NCBI GenBank assembly: GCA_905221605.1
Contig: CAJNDS010000088.1
Coordinates: 159,501 to 223,500, forward strand
Length of the DNA stretch: 64,000 bases
Direction of reading: 5' to 3'
DNA from: Symbiodinium natans
Lineage: Eukaryota; Sar; Dinophyceae; Suessiales; Symbiodiniaceae
A program made the translations under genes and the position numbers. The notes under the pieces are model-generated. The model was given only the letters and a program-made list of their open reading frames with translations. It did not search any database and had not been told where the DNA came from. Of the stretch, positions 10,091-20,225 are shown piece after piece; position 1 is the first letter of the stretch, and each line of letters opens with the position of its first letter.

Positions 10091-11626
10091 TTAGCCCAAC
10101 TCAACCGTGCCAGGAATTAGCAAATTCATGCCACGCCCCTGTGGGTGCGCCTGAGGCGTCACCTCTTGGGACACTGGCACGTGATACTCCTCCCACCACT
10201 TGGAGACATCCACCTCGACGTACTCGTAGCCCTTCCGGTCGAGCCAAGCTACCTCGGCCTTCTGTGAGTTGCCCAACCCTTCTGAGGCCAGCATGAAGTC
10301 TCGATCTTCACTAGGCAACCAGGACAGGAAGAGTCGACGGTACTCGCGGCTGTATTGGGACGAACTGTCCCTTCCCGTTCCCTTGGAGAGCTTGTCGAGA
10401 CCAGCTGCAACTGCCGCCTTGAAGACGTTTGACTTCTGAAAGGCTGTCCACCGAGAGTTGATCTCGTCCCGTCGAATGTGTTCATGTCCCGCCGTATCGA
10501 AGCTCTCCACTTTTCCCGCTCCAACGGACTTCTCATAGTAGTACACCTCGAGCTGCGCACCGCAGGCGTGTGCCTTTTCGATGTTCTTTATCCACTTGTC
10601 CCACCAGAGGCAGCCCCAAGGCTTGCGCTCCCCGTAGATGGGTATGCACCAGCACTCACCAGTAATGTGCTCTTCTGCTGGGATGGGCGAATGCTTGCCA
10701 TAGGATGGCGTCCCCTCCGGCAGAAACACGACGGCGGCGCTGGTTTCGCCCTCGCGGCTCCTCTGGACCAAGCAGTCCCATGCTGCCTCATATTTGCCGG
10801 GCCACGATGCCACGCAGGGCCTGCCAGACTCTTCGACCACCTTGCCACGAAACACAATGCTGCGGGTGCGCAGCTGCCACTGGGCTGCTCTCAGAGCCTC
10901 CTCGTCATCGTATGGCATACTATCCGGCGCAACAATTATGAATGTACCGAACGACAACGCGAAACTGTAACAAGAGCATGGCCAAATGATGAGTGCCGTC
11001 CACCAGTATCCAGCCTGGGCATACCGCACGTTCATCAAGGTTACGCAGGCACATGCCAGGGCTCCAGCAAGCAACACAGCAGCTGCCAGACACCGTTCCC
11101 AGCCGGGCGCCTCGACTCTCCAATAGGCAGGGCGACCAACTTGTAGCACAAAGAAGCTTAACCAAAAGCAGAGAAGCAGGGCCAAGAAGGCGAGCAGCCC
11201 GGCGAGAGCTGCGTCGCCCGGCGGTCCCCCGGCCATGAGCCACAAGAGAAAAATAGCGGGGAGGTAGGCTAGACAAAGTACGCAGATTTTCCGCATGAAA
11301 CAGTCGCATGCCTCCTTGTCATTTTTTCTGACCTTCTCCATCGCTTCCCGCGCGGCCTGCCGTTCCATGTGCTCCTTCTGCTCCTGATGCCTCCTAGCCT
11401 GTCTCTTCACTTCCTGGGCTTCTGCAAGCAGCCACTGCCTGGCGTCTCGACCGAAGTCGCCGAAGTCCTTCGCGGCCGACAGGCGATGCCCCTGACCCCG
11501 GCCCTGGATGTGTGGCGCGTCCCGCAGGCGCACCATCAGTGAGCCATGGACGTCGAGGCTTCTGGATGGGTAGAGCACCTGGCCATCCACCTCGATGGCG
11601 CCAGGCAGGTCGTTCTTCACCGTCAT
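10091..11626 (-). CDS. Hypothetical four-helix membrane protein, 511 aa, intronless
   Basis: I do not recognise the family. The N-terminal ~60 residues are soluble and are followed by a strongly charged Arg/Gln/Glu stretch (about residues 70-105) with coiled-coil character. Four hydrophobic segments follow at about residues 110-130, 138-163, 177-198 and 203-228. The C-terminal half (about 230-511) is soluble and rich in Trp and charged residues. Its last third contains phrases such as RRLFLSWLPSEDRDF and WLDRKGYEYVEVDVSKWW that look like a compact conserved domain. Coding character is convincing: the frame is long, codon use is ordinary and hydrophobicity is patterned. I chose the first ATG because no in-frame ATG lies further upstream before the stop. 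A single 1.5-kb exon is notable in an intron-rich lineage and may point to retroposition. An integral membrane location is inferred from the hydrophobic segments. Confidence 0.85.
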   Translation of the reverse strand: MTVKNDLPGAIEVDGQVLYPSRSLDVHGSLMVRLRDAPHIQGRGQGHRLSAAKDFGDFGRDARQWLLAEAQEVKRQARRHQEQKEHMERQAAREAMEKVRKNDKEACDCFMRKICVLCLAYLPAIFLLWLMAGGPPGDAALAGLLAFLALLLCFWLSFFVLQVGRPAYWRVEAPGWERCLAAAVLLAGALACACVTLMNVRYAQAGYWWTALIIWPCSCYSFALSFGTFIIVAPDSMPYDDEEALRAAQWQLRTRSIVFRGKVVEESGRPCVASWPGKYEAAWDCLVQRSREGETSAAVVFLPEGTPSYGKHSPIPAEEHITGECWCIPIYGERKPWGCLWWDKWIKNIEKAHACGAQLEVYYYEKSVGAGKVESFDTAGHEHIRRDEINSRWTAFQKSNVFKAAVAAGLDKLSKGTGRDSSSQYSREYRRLFLSWLPSEDRDFMLASEGLGNSQKAEVAWLDRKGYEYVEVDVSKWWEEYHVPVSQEVTPQAHPQGRGMNLLIPGTVELG

Positions 11627-12131
11627 GGGAATGGGATGGAGGTGAAACTGTGCTATGCTTCAGGCTGCCTATGTGAGTTCTGAGATGGCACTCTAAAGGG
11701 ATCACATTCTGAGAAGCTGCCATGCTCCCCTGACGTCACCTGCTCTTCTTGAGCCCGGCTAGCTCGCAAGCTGCTGGCCGACGCTGTCACCAACATGACG
11801 TCTGCGCCGTCCTCTGCCGGATCTTCCACTTCCAGGCGCGATGGTCACCTGTGAGGCCCGCGGCCTCTGCCGGGCCTGCCATACCTAGGCGCCGACGTGA
11901 AAACCAACAGTAATGGATGTGTTCTTCCCCGGAGTACTTGTTCAAATTTCCGGGGGTGATTTCTTTCAAATCTAGGGCCGACCTCATCATACCTCATCTT
12001 CAAATCTCTGGGGGGCATTTTCCCCCATCCCGCGCAGGTCTTTGAACTTGTTGTGGCTGGCAAGGCAATAGCATGTCTCGGTTCAGACCACGCTATGCAC
12101 GAGGGTTGCGGGCTAAACCAGTGGGAGTTTG

Positions 12132-12133
12132 AC

Positions 12134-12184
<51 letters not shown>

Positions 12185-12204
12185 GATGATGATGATGATG
12201 TTGA
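12132..12204. repeat. (GAT)n microsatellite
   Basis: A GAT/ATG trinucleotide run interrupted once by GGT. It merges at its right edge into the left arm of the inverted repeat at 12,190-12,432. Read on the plus strand it gives poly-Asp in one frame and poly-Met in another; neither is evidence of a gene by itself. Confidence 0.95.
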
Positions 12205-12432
12205 TGTTGAGGCAGGTGAGGATGGCGTTCTTCATGTTGATGATGTTAGATCGATCTGCTGGTGTTCATGACCCTGCGGATGTTGTTGTTGATGGCAATG
12301 AGGCTGATGGTGATATCAGAATCATTAGTATCAACTGCAACATCATCTGCAGCGTCATGAACACCAGCAGATCTATCATCAGCAACATGAAGAACGCCAT
12401 CCGCACCTCCATCAACATCATCATCAGCATTA
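12190..12432. repeat. Inverted repeat with ~120-bp arms and acidic coding-like sequence
   Basis: The left arm (about 12,190-12,311) reappears reverse-complemented at about 12,316-12,432, centred on GATATC at about 12,313. Shared phrases include GATGGCGTTCTTCATGTTG and GATCTGCTGGTGTTCATGA. The left arm differs by a GATC duplication and scattered substitutions. Each arm, read outside-in, encodes an Asp-rich peptide containing DGVLHV. The structure looks like an inverted duplication of a piece of an acidic-repeat coding sequence. Confidence 0.85.
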
Positions 12433-12511
12433 TCGTCAACCGAAGCTCAGACGTTTCAGTCACTTATGCATGTCCCGAAACGACAGCAGACAAGGGCTTG
12501 GGCAAACGCAG

Positions 12512-12594
12512 GGGTTTAGGGTTTAGGGTTTAGGGTTTAGGGCTTAGGGTTTAGGGTTTAGGGTTTAGGGTTTAGGGTTTAGGGTTTAGGGTTT
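12512..12594 (+). repeat. Interstitial telomere-like tract
   Basis: About twelve TTTAGGG units with one GCTTAGGG variant, lying 80 bp after the acidic inverted repeat and just before the 3' end of a possible minus-strand ORF. Confidence 0.95.
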
Positions 12595-12628
12595 CTGCCA
12601 TGAAATTTAGGCGACTACTAGCCGTCTG

Positions 12629-13057
12629 TCACGCCAGAGTAGGTGTGAAAACTGACGTTTCCCGAACAGCGTGAGTCCTTGAATCATAAAAGAAAGAAAC
12701 AGAGGCAAAAAAGGACCATGTTGCTGCAGTAATGGTAAAAACAAAGGGTAGAAGGACTTGTTGTGAGAGTACGAGGTGCGGTAACCCAGGAGTAGTAGCC
12801 AAGCCGACCACGCACCAGTCGTGTGAACAGTCGTGCAGTCGCGCAAACAGCGTGGTCTGTAGACTTCCAGAATTCGGGTTTTCAGGTGGAGTTGAAGGAA
12901 ATGTGGTGGTCACATCGTCGTTTCCAGACCAGCGGCAGCTTGGGAAGGCATCAGGCAGGTTTGGGGTTAGCTCGGTAGGTTGCAGATCGATTTTATAGCC
13001 AGGGCAGCCCACCATTGTGAACTTCCAGGTCTTCAGGGTCTTGCTGATGGGCTCCAC
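12629..13057 (-). CDS. Possible hypothetical protein, 142 aa
   Basis: An open frame with ATG start. Residues ~1-85 are polar and Pro/Thr/Ser-rich, and residues ~88-120 are hydrophobic enough for one membrane segment. I recognise no family. An overlapping frame of similar length on the same strand weakens the coding case. It may be a chance ORF or the last exon of an undetected gene. Confidence 0.2.
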   Translation of the reverse strand: MEPISKTLKTWKFTMVGCPGYKIDLQPTELTPNLPDAFPSCRWSGNDDVTTTFPSTPPENPNSGSLQTTLFARLHDCSHDWCVVGLATTPGLPHLVLSQQVLLPFVFTITAATWSFFASVSFFYDSRTHAVRETSVFTPTLA

Positions 13058-13343
13058 TTTCGGGGTTTCAGTTTGGGCGGGGGATCTGGAGACAAAAGGC
13101 TGAGGTTTGAGGTTTGCCCTCGCGCAGGTGCGAACATTTGGGAATCATGACTTTCGCGAGAAGTTTTGGATAGTAAGAATCTATCTCGCGACTCCTGCAA
13201 CTTCAGGTGGCCCTCCACCCCGTTGTTTTGCAAATAACATGGCTCTCGCGATGTGTGCAACTACGATGGGTGCTTCAGGGGCGAACACTTTTGCGATTTC
13301 ATGCCACCCTGAAACTCTCGCTTGAGTTTTTTGTCAAGCGTGG

Positions 13344-14045
13344 AGCCGCTTAAATTCCACGCGACCGTGAAATGTACAAAGCCGCTCAAAGCCGCTTAAA
13401 TCCCAGACGCCCGTGGAACTTGAAAAGCCGCGTTAATGCCACGGGCGCGTGGAATTTAAACACGCCACGGGCGCGCGGAATTTAAGCAGTTCCAGCGGCT
13501 TGAATTCCACGGGCGTGTGGAATTGAAGCAGCTCCAGCGCAACTGCTTAAATTCCACGAGCAGCTCCAGCGGCTAAAAATTTCGCGTGGAATTTAAGCCT
13601 TAAAAAAAGTCGAGTCAAAACCCTTGTTTCGAGTCAAAATCCTTATTTCCAAGCAACAATCCCTATTTCCGAGCAACAATCCTTATTTCCCAGCAACAAT
13701 CCTTATTTCCGAGGCCAGCCCTTAATTAAATTCCACGGGTCCGTGGAATTTAAGTGGTGGCCTCGGAAATAAGGATGGTTGCTCGGAAATGAGGATTGTT
13801 GTTGGGAAACAAGGATTTTGACTCGGAAATAAGGGTTTTGACTCGGATTCATTGTTGCCGCTAAACTTCCACGCGCCCGTGGAATCTAAGCCGCTGGAAC
13901 TGCTTAAATTCCACGCAACCGTGAATTTAAGCCGCTGGAACTGCTTAAATTCCACGCGCCCGTGGAACTTAAGCCACGCACCCGTGGAAGTTAAGCCGCT
14001 GGAGCTGCTTAAATTCCACGTGCCCGTGAATTTAAGCCGCTGAAC
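13344..14045. repeat. ~700-bp fold-back element with nested palindromes
   Basis: The centre is a near-perfect palindrome at about 13,728-13,752, with arms reading AAATTCCACGG and CCGTGGAATTT. Around it lies a ladder of a 20-bp unit (CTTATTTCCGAGCAACAATC type) repeated about five times on the left (13,612-13,713). About four reverse-complement copies lie on the right (13,758-13,848). Outside that, both flanks carry many short palindromes of the form CCACGCGCCCGTGG separated by GCCGCTGGAACTGCTTAAATT. The whole block can fold on itself at several scales. It has no ORF and no transposase-like sequence, so if it is mobile it would be non-autonomous. Confidence 0.9.
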
Positions 14046-14402
14046 TGCTTCTGTAAGAAGTAAGTGGCCTTTGGCTGTGCGGACGATTGGGAGACCTTAA
14101 AAGAGCTGCAGGGAGTCAAAGAGACCTCGGAATCTCTCAGGAACTGACTTAGGGTTTTAGGGGTTGAGGGTTTAGGGTTTAGGGTTTAGGGCATGCGCCC
14201 GGTGTGTTTGAAGGTCCCGTCACTGAACCATGGCGGCATGACAGCCGCTCGTTGCCGCGCTGCCGCACCCGTTTCGTGATCAGCCATGCCGGAAACGCTG
14301 ACACATCTGGAATCAAGACTTCGCGGCTTTCTGCGCACAGGCACCGACGGCGCATACCAAACTCAGCACATTTCGCTACAGACACGAAGAGAAACAGAAG
14401 AG

Positions 14403-14478
14403 ACACACACACACACACACCCACGCACACACACACACACACACACACACCCACGCACGCAAGCACGCACGCACGCAC
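14403..14478. repeat. (CA)n / (CACG)n microsatellite
   Basis: Dinucleotide CA runs interrupted twice by CCACG, then CACG/CAAG tetranucleotide steps. A telomere-like run of a few TTTAGGG units lies nearby at about 14,150-14,190. Confidence 0.95.
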
Positions 14479-14489
14479 GTACACTTACC

Positions 14490-15480
14490 GCCCCAACACA
14501 AACTCAGCTCAAGAGCCAGTTAGATATGAAAATGAACAGATAGTCGTGTGTCATCTCTGTTGCAAGCTGGTGGGTCAGTAAAGTAGCAGATACCTATTTT
14601 GGGGAACCGACAGCCGCACATCTTTAACACGCAGATATACACATGCAGCAGAGTACACGCATTCCACGGCAAGCTTCAAACCGATCATTTTTCCAGAATG
14701 CAACAGAACTACAACCCCCAAGCCGCAGTGACAGAGCGATATCAGAGAACAGACTTCTCGGCCCCAGCTTTTTGGCATCTCGCCAGGCATCCTCCGTGAG
14801 GCCATCACCTGTGCGAAAACAAAAGCAGCTGCTGAGACGTGAGCGCAGTCGAACGTGGTTTTCTGGCTTGCGCATGGTTGACCTGCAAGCATAGGCGAGC
14901 GATGATGCTAGATGGCAGACCATGGGTTTTGCTCTCGCGAAGGTTTGCTTGCAGCAACACTGTTTGCTGAGGCACCAATGGCACCAATGTTCGAAGAGCT
15001 CTTATTCAGAGACTATTGAGCAGTTGTCCTCACAATCGTGCGAGGACCTAGCTTCGAGGGAGCGACAAAATAGGCGTGCCCATGGCGTGCCCGAGGCACT
15101 TGCTCGGCAAGATGACATGATGATCCCGAGCAACTGTAGCTTCAGAGCAATATCCTCGGTGACAGGGTGACGAAGGACTTTCGAATGAAAGTTGAAGCAA
15201 TTGCAAAGAGCGGTGTCGCAACTATCTTCGAAGAACCACGCGGAAGGGCATATCCTCCTTTGTGCAAGCAATGCTGTTCTTGTGCAGCAGCACTTGAGGG
15301 CCAGCAGCACTGCATGCTCTGGGAGCTGTGTAAAGCCAAGCTCTTTTGCCGGCAATGGCCTAAATTCGTGCCAGGACCAGCGCGGAGGTGTCGGTAGCGT
15401 CAGCAGCACATAGCGTAGCACTGTATCACCGACCACACCGAGCCGGTGGTCTTTGAATTCCGACTCTTGATTTGACTGGA
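14490..15480. other. No supported gene
   Basis: Several overlapping frames of 60-186 codons exist on both strands, including a minus-strand frame at 15,002-15,562 whose first residues fall in the duplicated sequence further right. None shows a recognisable domain, and opposite-strand frames are equally long, so I see no reason to call any of them coding. Confidence 0.4.
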
Positions 15481-15754
15481 CTAGTTGGCCCTGCCTTCTC
15501 ACAGAAGACCAAGACAGGCTGTACTGCACGCATCGTGGCCCACGCTTGATCAGATTCGCCACACTTTCTCATAAGGCAGACTTCAATCGAAACTTACATG
15601 GACCAGAGCCAACGTTGCGTAGGCAGCAAGCTGACGTAACGCCGAACTTGCTCCAGCCCTCATGAGAGGAAGCTAACTGCTACCTGTTGCTCGCAGCTAC
15701 CTGTTGCTCGCAGTCAACAAAACGGGAAAAGCGCAACCTAGGCCACCCAGGCAT

Positions 15755-16512
15755 TTGCCTGGGAACACAGGGCGTGAGCTGGCTGCGCTCAGGATGTGTC
15801 AACTGCCAGGCTCACCACGCTGCACCAAATATCAGGAAAGACGGGCCTGTCGCGCCTCTAAACCCTGCTCTTCCAAACGAGGAGAAGCGCAGGCCGGAAA
15901 GGACATTCGGACCACAGGCGAAGGCAGCAGCGCCGGAATTGCACGGCCTTCACCTGAAGTGCCTCAGATTCGGTGCCTGGAGACACGTGTCCGGCGACGC
16001 GACTCTTTGGCGATCACACAGGTGCGAGGGACACAGAGAGGGGATTCACCGCGAGTCCCTCCATGACAGCTGAGAAAATTGCCTGTGCATCCTTGTGCGC
16101 GCTTTCTTATCTTTGCAGCATGCCTTGGCTTTGCCATGCAAACCTGCGTGATGCTGAAGCCTCGACGGGCAGCACTAGCAGCACGCCCTCCCACGAGCAC
16201 CATGCGTATGCAGTGCTGATGCAGCCCTTTCTGACTGCTTCTGTTGCACGGCGCCTGCAGCTTTCCTCCCCCACCCTGAACCCGGCTTAGCATCCGCGAA
16301 CTCGTCGGTCGCCAAGCTAGGGCGCATTCTTCAGTTGACCAGCCTTCTCGCACGTGATCCAGGCATGAACTTCGACTGTCTTACCGGCATCCACCTGCAC
16401 CCCGTCCAAAAACAAGTACAAATTTTCGCTGGCACATTTGGACTGGCGGCTCGCGGATCACCGTCCCTTGAGATTGGGTCTTCCGTTTCAGGTTTAGGGT
16501 TTAGGGTTTAGG
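15755..16512 (+). repeat. Long duplicated module, copy 1
   Basis: This block matches 18,839-19,596 at an offset of 3,084 bp and 24,727-25,491 further right. All copies keep an open plus-strand frame. It contains the phrases WLRSGCVNCQAHHAAPN and ELHGLHLKCLR and ends at a shared stop near 16,073. I recognise no family. Open frames in three copies could reflect recent duplication rather than selection. Confidence 0.8.
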
Positions 16513-17410
16513 GCTAGCTTGGGCATGCCCGAGGAGCTGGCAAAGTCCGTTCTCGATGCCTCACATTCTGAAGCGATATCGGATAAATCTTGCAACGACT
16601 TCCCTTCCGACCAGTTCGCGTGTCCTGCTGCGACGGTGCCGCAAGCAGGCGCAGCTGCGCCCAGGCATGAACTTCGACTGTCTTACCGGCATGCACCTGC
16701 ACCCCGTCCGAAAACAAGTACAAGATTCCGCTCGCACATTTGGACTGGCGGCTCGCGGATCACCGTCCCTTGAGATTGGGTCTTCCGTTTCGGGTTCAGG
16801 GTTTAGTTTAGGGCTAGCTTGGGCATGCCCGAGGAGCTGGCAAAGTCCGTGCTCGTGCCTCACATTTCCGAGGCGATATCGGCGAAGTCTTGCAACGACT
16901 TCCCTTCCGACCAGTTCGCGCGTCCTGCTGCGACGGTGCCGCAAGCAGGCGCAGCTGCGCCCAGGCATGAACTTCGACTGTCTTACCGGCATGCACCTGC
17001 ACCCCGTCCGAAAACAAGTACAAGATTCCGCTCGCACATTTGGACTGGTGGCTCGCGGATCACCGTCCCTTGAGATTGGGTCTTCCGTTTCAGGTTTTTA
17101 GTTTAGGGCTAGCTTGGGCATGCCCGAGGAGCTGGCAAAGTCCGTGCTCGTGCCTCACATTCTGAAGCGATATCGGATAAGTCTTGCAACGACTTCCCTT
17201 CCGACCAGTTCGCGTGTCCTGCTGCGACGGTGCCGCAAGCAGGCGCAGCTGCGCCCAGGCATGAACTTCGACTGTCTTACCGGCATGCACCTGCACCCCG
17301 TCCGAAAACAAGTACAAGATTCCGCTCGCACATTTGGACTGGCGGCTCGCGGATCACCGTCCCTTGCGATTGGGTCTTCCGTTTCGGGTTTAGGGTTTAG
17401 GGTTTAGGGG
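16513..17410 (+). repeat. Three tandem ~300-bp modules
   Basis: Units start at GCTAGC at about 16,513, 16,813 and 17,108. Each unit ends in a short telomere-like string before the next GCTAGC. In one frame each reads MPEELAKSVL, then RCRKQAQLRPGMNFDCLTG, so the module may descend from coding DNA. No frame stays open across a full array without changing phrase. Confidence 0.9.
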
Positions 17411-17514
17411 CTAGGGCAAGCTTGGGCATGCCCGAGGAGCTGGCAAAGTCCGTGCTCGATGCCTCACGTCCAAATTTCGAGCAGTCGGCTCACGTAGGGC
17501 GGACACACAGCCGA

Positions 17515-17825
17515 GCCCTTGGCCCTTGCTGTCTCCGGTGCCAAAGGCCATTGCGTTCGTGACGCAGGCTTGGTCGGAAGTCAAGCATGCGGATCCATCG
17601 TCGTTTTCGTTACGCCCAAAACACCCAACAGCATCGCAGAAGTCTCTAAGAGCATGCCGGTGGAGTGTGACTGCTGCTGCAGCGGCACAGCAAGCCAATT
17701 CCAAACCGGCGAAAACACACTGTCCAGCCCTGTGGCGTGTCAGAAGCACTGCTCCTGTTGCCCAGGTCCAGCACAGCTAAGAGCACGACATGACATCAAG
17801 TCTGCAAACTTCCTGTGCAACGGTC
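17515..17825 (+). repeat. ~250-bp module B, first copy
   Basis: This is the first of at least nine copies of a block. It runs from CCCTTGGCCCTTGCTG through ATTGCGTTCGTGACGCAGGC and GAGCATGCCGGTGGAGTG to AGCACGACATGACATCAAG. It sits between a truncated 300-bp module and a fragment of the long module. Confidence 0.8.
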
Positions 17826-18112
17826 CTTTAAAGAACCCTTAACGGAGCTCCCAAGCTAGGGCACATTCTTCAGTTGACCAGCCTTCTCGCGCGTGATCCC
17901 GGCATGAACTTCGACTGTCTTACCGGCATCCACCTGCACCCCGTCCAAAAACAAGTACAAGTTTTCGCTCGCACATTTGGACTGGTGGCTCGCGGATCAC
18001 CGTCCCTTGAGATTGAGTCTTCCGTTTCGGGTTTAGGGTTTAGGGTTTAGGGGCTAGGGCTAGCTTGGGCATGCCCGAGGAGCTGGCAAAGTCCGTGCTC
18101 AAGTTTTTTCAA

Positions 18113-18790
18113 CAGTCACGCCGGTCACGCGGTGGAAGCCTCTGCTGTTTCATGAAGCCCCAGAGAACTAAGCGGATCGGCAGTGGGACTTGGAAGAGTT
18201 CAACTCATAAACCCTGAGCCCTGAACCCTAAACCCTAAAATGAGTTGACGAACTAGGCCGTGCGTTCGGCCCCTAAGCCCCCACCCGAAACGCTGGGCCC
18301 AAGCTGGGGCCTTTGCTATGCCCGAAAGCAGTGTGAAGAGTGCTCCGTAGGATGGGAGAGGAGCCAACTGCTTTGTCATCTGAGTCGCTTCGCCTCAAGC
18401 GGAGGGTCAGCGAGCTGCCTGGATGGGTCTTAGAAATCCCTCCTAGGGCCCAATAACTATGCGGAAGGAAGCCGTTAAAGGAGCCTTTAAAGGAACCGCT
18501 AACAGAGCTCACAGAAGACCAACACAGGCTGTTCTGCGCGCATCGTAGCCCACGCTTGATCAGCTTCGCCACTATTTCTCATACGGCAGACTTCAATCAA
18601 AACTTAGGGTAGACAGCAAGCTGACGCAACGTCGAACTTGCTCCTGCCCCGATGAGAGGAAGCTGCCTGCCACCTGTTGCGCGGCTTGCTGGAAGGATCT
18701 CCCCGCCCCGACAGATACATCATCAACGTGTCCGCAATAGAAGGCACATTCTACAGGGACCAGTGCCGAAGATCTGGCCTCCAACAGCTG
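18113..18790 (+). repeat. Module C/E, first copy
   Basis: Contains CGGTCACGCGGTGGAAGCC, a CCTGAACCCTAAACCC telomere-like string at about 18,215 and GGAGGGTCAGCGAGCTGCC. A tail (about 18,500-18,790) with CCACGCTTGATCAGCTTCGCC also occurs at 15,530, 21,900 and 24,275. No convincing ORF. Confidence 0.8.
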
Positions 18791-18838
18791 CATCTTCATG
18801 AACAGCATGGACACCGGATGGGTCAGTGATGAGCACCC

Positions 18839-19596
18839 ATGCCTGGAAACAGAGGGCGCTTGCTGGCTGCGCTCAGGGTGTGTCAACTGCCAGGCTCACC
18901 ACGCTGCACCAAATATCAGGAAAGACGGGCCTGTCGCGCCTCTAAACCCTGCTCTTCCAAAAAAGGAGAAGCGCAGGCCGGAAAGGACATTCGGACCACA
19001 GGCGAAGGCAGCAGCGCCGGAATTGCACGGCCTTCACCTGAAGTGCCTCAGATTCGGTGCCTGGAGACACTTGACAGGCGACGCGACTCTTTGGCGATCA
19101 CACAGGTGCGAGGGACACAGAGAGTGGATTCACCGCGAGTCCCTCCATGACAGCTGAGAAAATTGCCTGTGCATCCTTGTGCGCGCTTTCTTATCTTTGC
19201 AGCATGCCTTGGCTTTGCCATGCAAACCTGCGTGATGCTGAAGCCTCGACGGGCAGCACTAGCAGCACGCCCTCCCACGAGCACCATGCGTATGCAGTGC
19301 TGATGCAGCCCTTTCTGACTGCTTCTGTTGCACGGCGCCTGCAGCTTTCCTCCCCCACCCTGAACCCGGCTTAGCATCCGCGAACTCGTCGGTCGCCAAG
19401 CTAGGGCGCATTCTTCAGTTGACCAGCCTTCTCGCACGTGATCCAGGCATGAACTTCGACTGTCTTACCGGCATCCACCTGCACCCCGTCCAAAAACAAG
19501 TACAAATTTTCGCTGGCACATTTGGACTGGCGGCTCGCGGATCACCGTCCCTTGAGATTGGGTCTTCCGTTTCAGGTTTAGGGTTTAGGGTTTAGG
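18839..19596 (+). repeat. Long duplicated module, copy 2
   Basis: Near-identical to copy 1 at a constant offset of 3,084 bp. It differs at a few bases, for example a change that turns the residues VSGDAT into LTGDAT in the shared frame. The frame here can be read from an ATG at 18,798 through 19,157. Confidence 0.8.
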
Positions 19597-20200
19597 GCTA
19601 GCTTGGGCATGCCCGAGGAGCTGGCAAAGTCCGTTCTCGATGCCTCACATTCTGAAGCGATATCGGATAAATCTTGCAACGACTTCCCTTCCGACCAGTT
19701 CGCGCGTCCTGCTGCGACGGTGCCGCAAGCAGGCGCAGCTGCGCCCAGGCATGAACTTCGACTGTCTTACCGGCATGCACCTGCACCCCGTCCGAAAACA
19801 AGTACAAGATTCCGCTCGCACATTTGGACTGGTGGCTCGCGGATCACCGTCCCTTGAGATTGGGTCTTCCGTTTCAGGTTTTTAGTTTAGGGCTAGCTTG
19901 GGCATGCCCGAGGAGCTGGCAAAGTCCGTGCTCGTGCCTCACATTCTGAAGCGATATCGGATAAGTCTTGCAACGACTTCCCTTCCGACCAGTTCGCGTG
20001 TCCTGCTGCGACGGTGCCGCAAGCAGGCGCAGCTGCGCCCAGGCATGAACTTCGACTGTCTTACCGGCATGCACCTGCACCCCGTCCGAAAACAAGTACA
20101 AGATTCCGCTCGCACATTTGGACTGGCGGCTCGCGGATCACCGTCCCTTGAGATTGGGTCTTCCGTTTCGGGTTTAGGGTTTAGGGTTTAGGGTCTAGGG
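19597..20200 (+). repeat. Two tandem ~300-bp modules
   Basis: Units start at about 19,597 and 19,892. Compared with the first array (16,513-17,410) one unit is missing: features before it are offset by 3,084 bp and features after it by 2,784 bp. This is a direct footprint of unit loss or gain by unequal exchange. Confidence 0.9.
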
Positions 20201-20225
20201 TCTAGGGCAATTTCGAGCAGCCAGC

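Noticed and set aside
12129-12533. Poly-Met and poly-Asp ORFs as a gene
   Set aside because: They are frames of a GAT microsatellite and an inverted repeat; the two arms cannot both be coding in one frame.
13344-14045. CRISPR-like array
   Set aside because: The repeats are palindromic ladders with mirror symmetry and no unique spacers of constant length, and the genome is eukaryotic.
15002-15562. 186-codon minus-strand ORF
   Set aside because: It begins in duplicated sequence where sister copies are interrupted, has no recognisable domain, and competes with open plus-strand frames.
16556-17101. 181-codon ORF over two repeat modules
   Set aside because: It is open only because two near-identical 300-bp units follow each other in phase. 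Equally long minus-strand frames exist and there is no domain.
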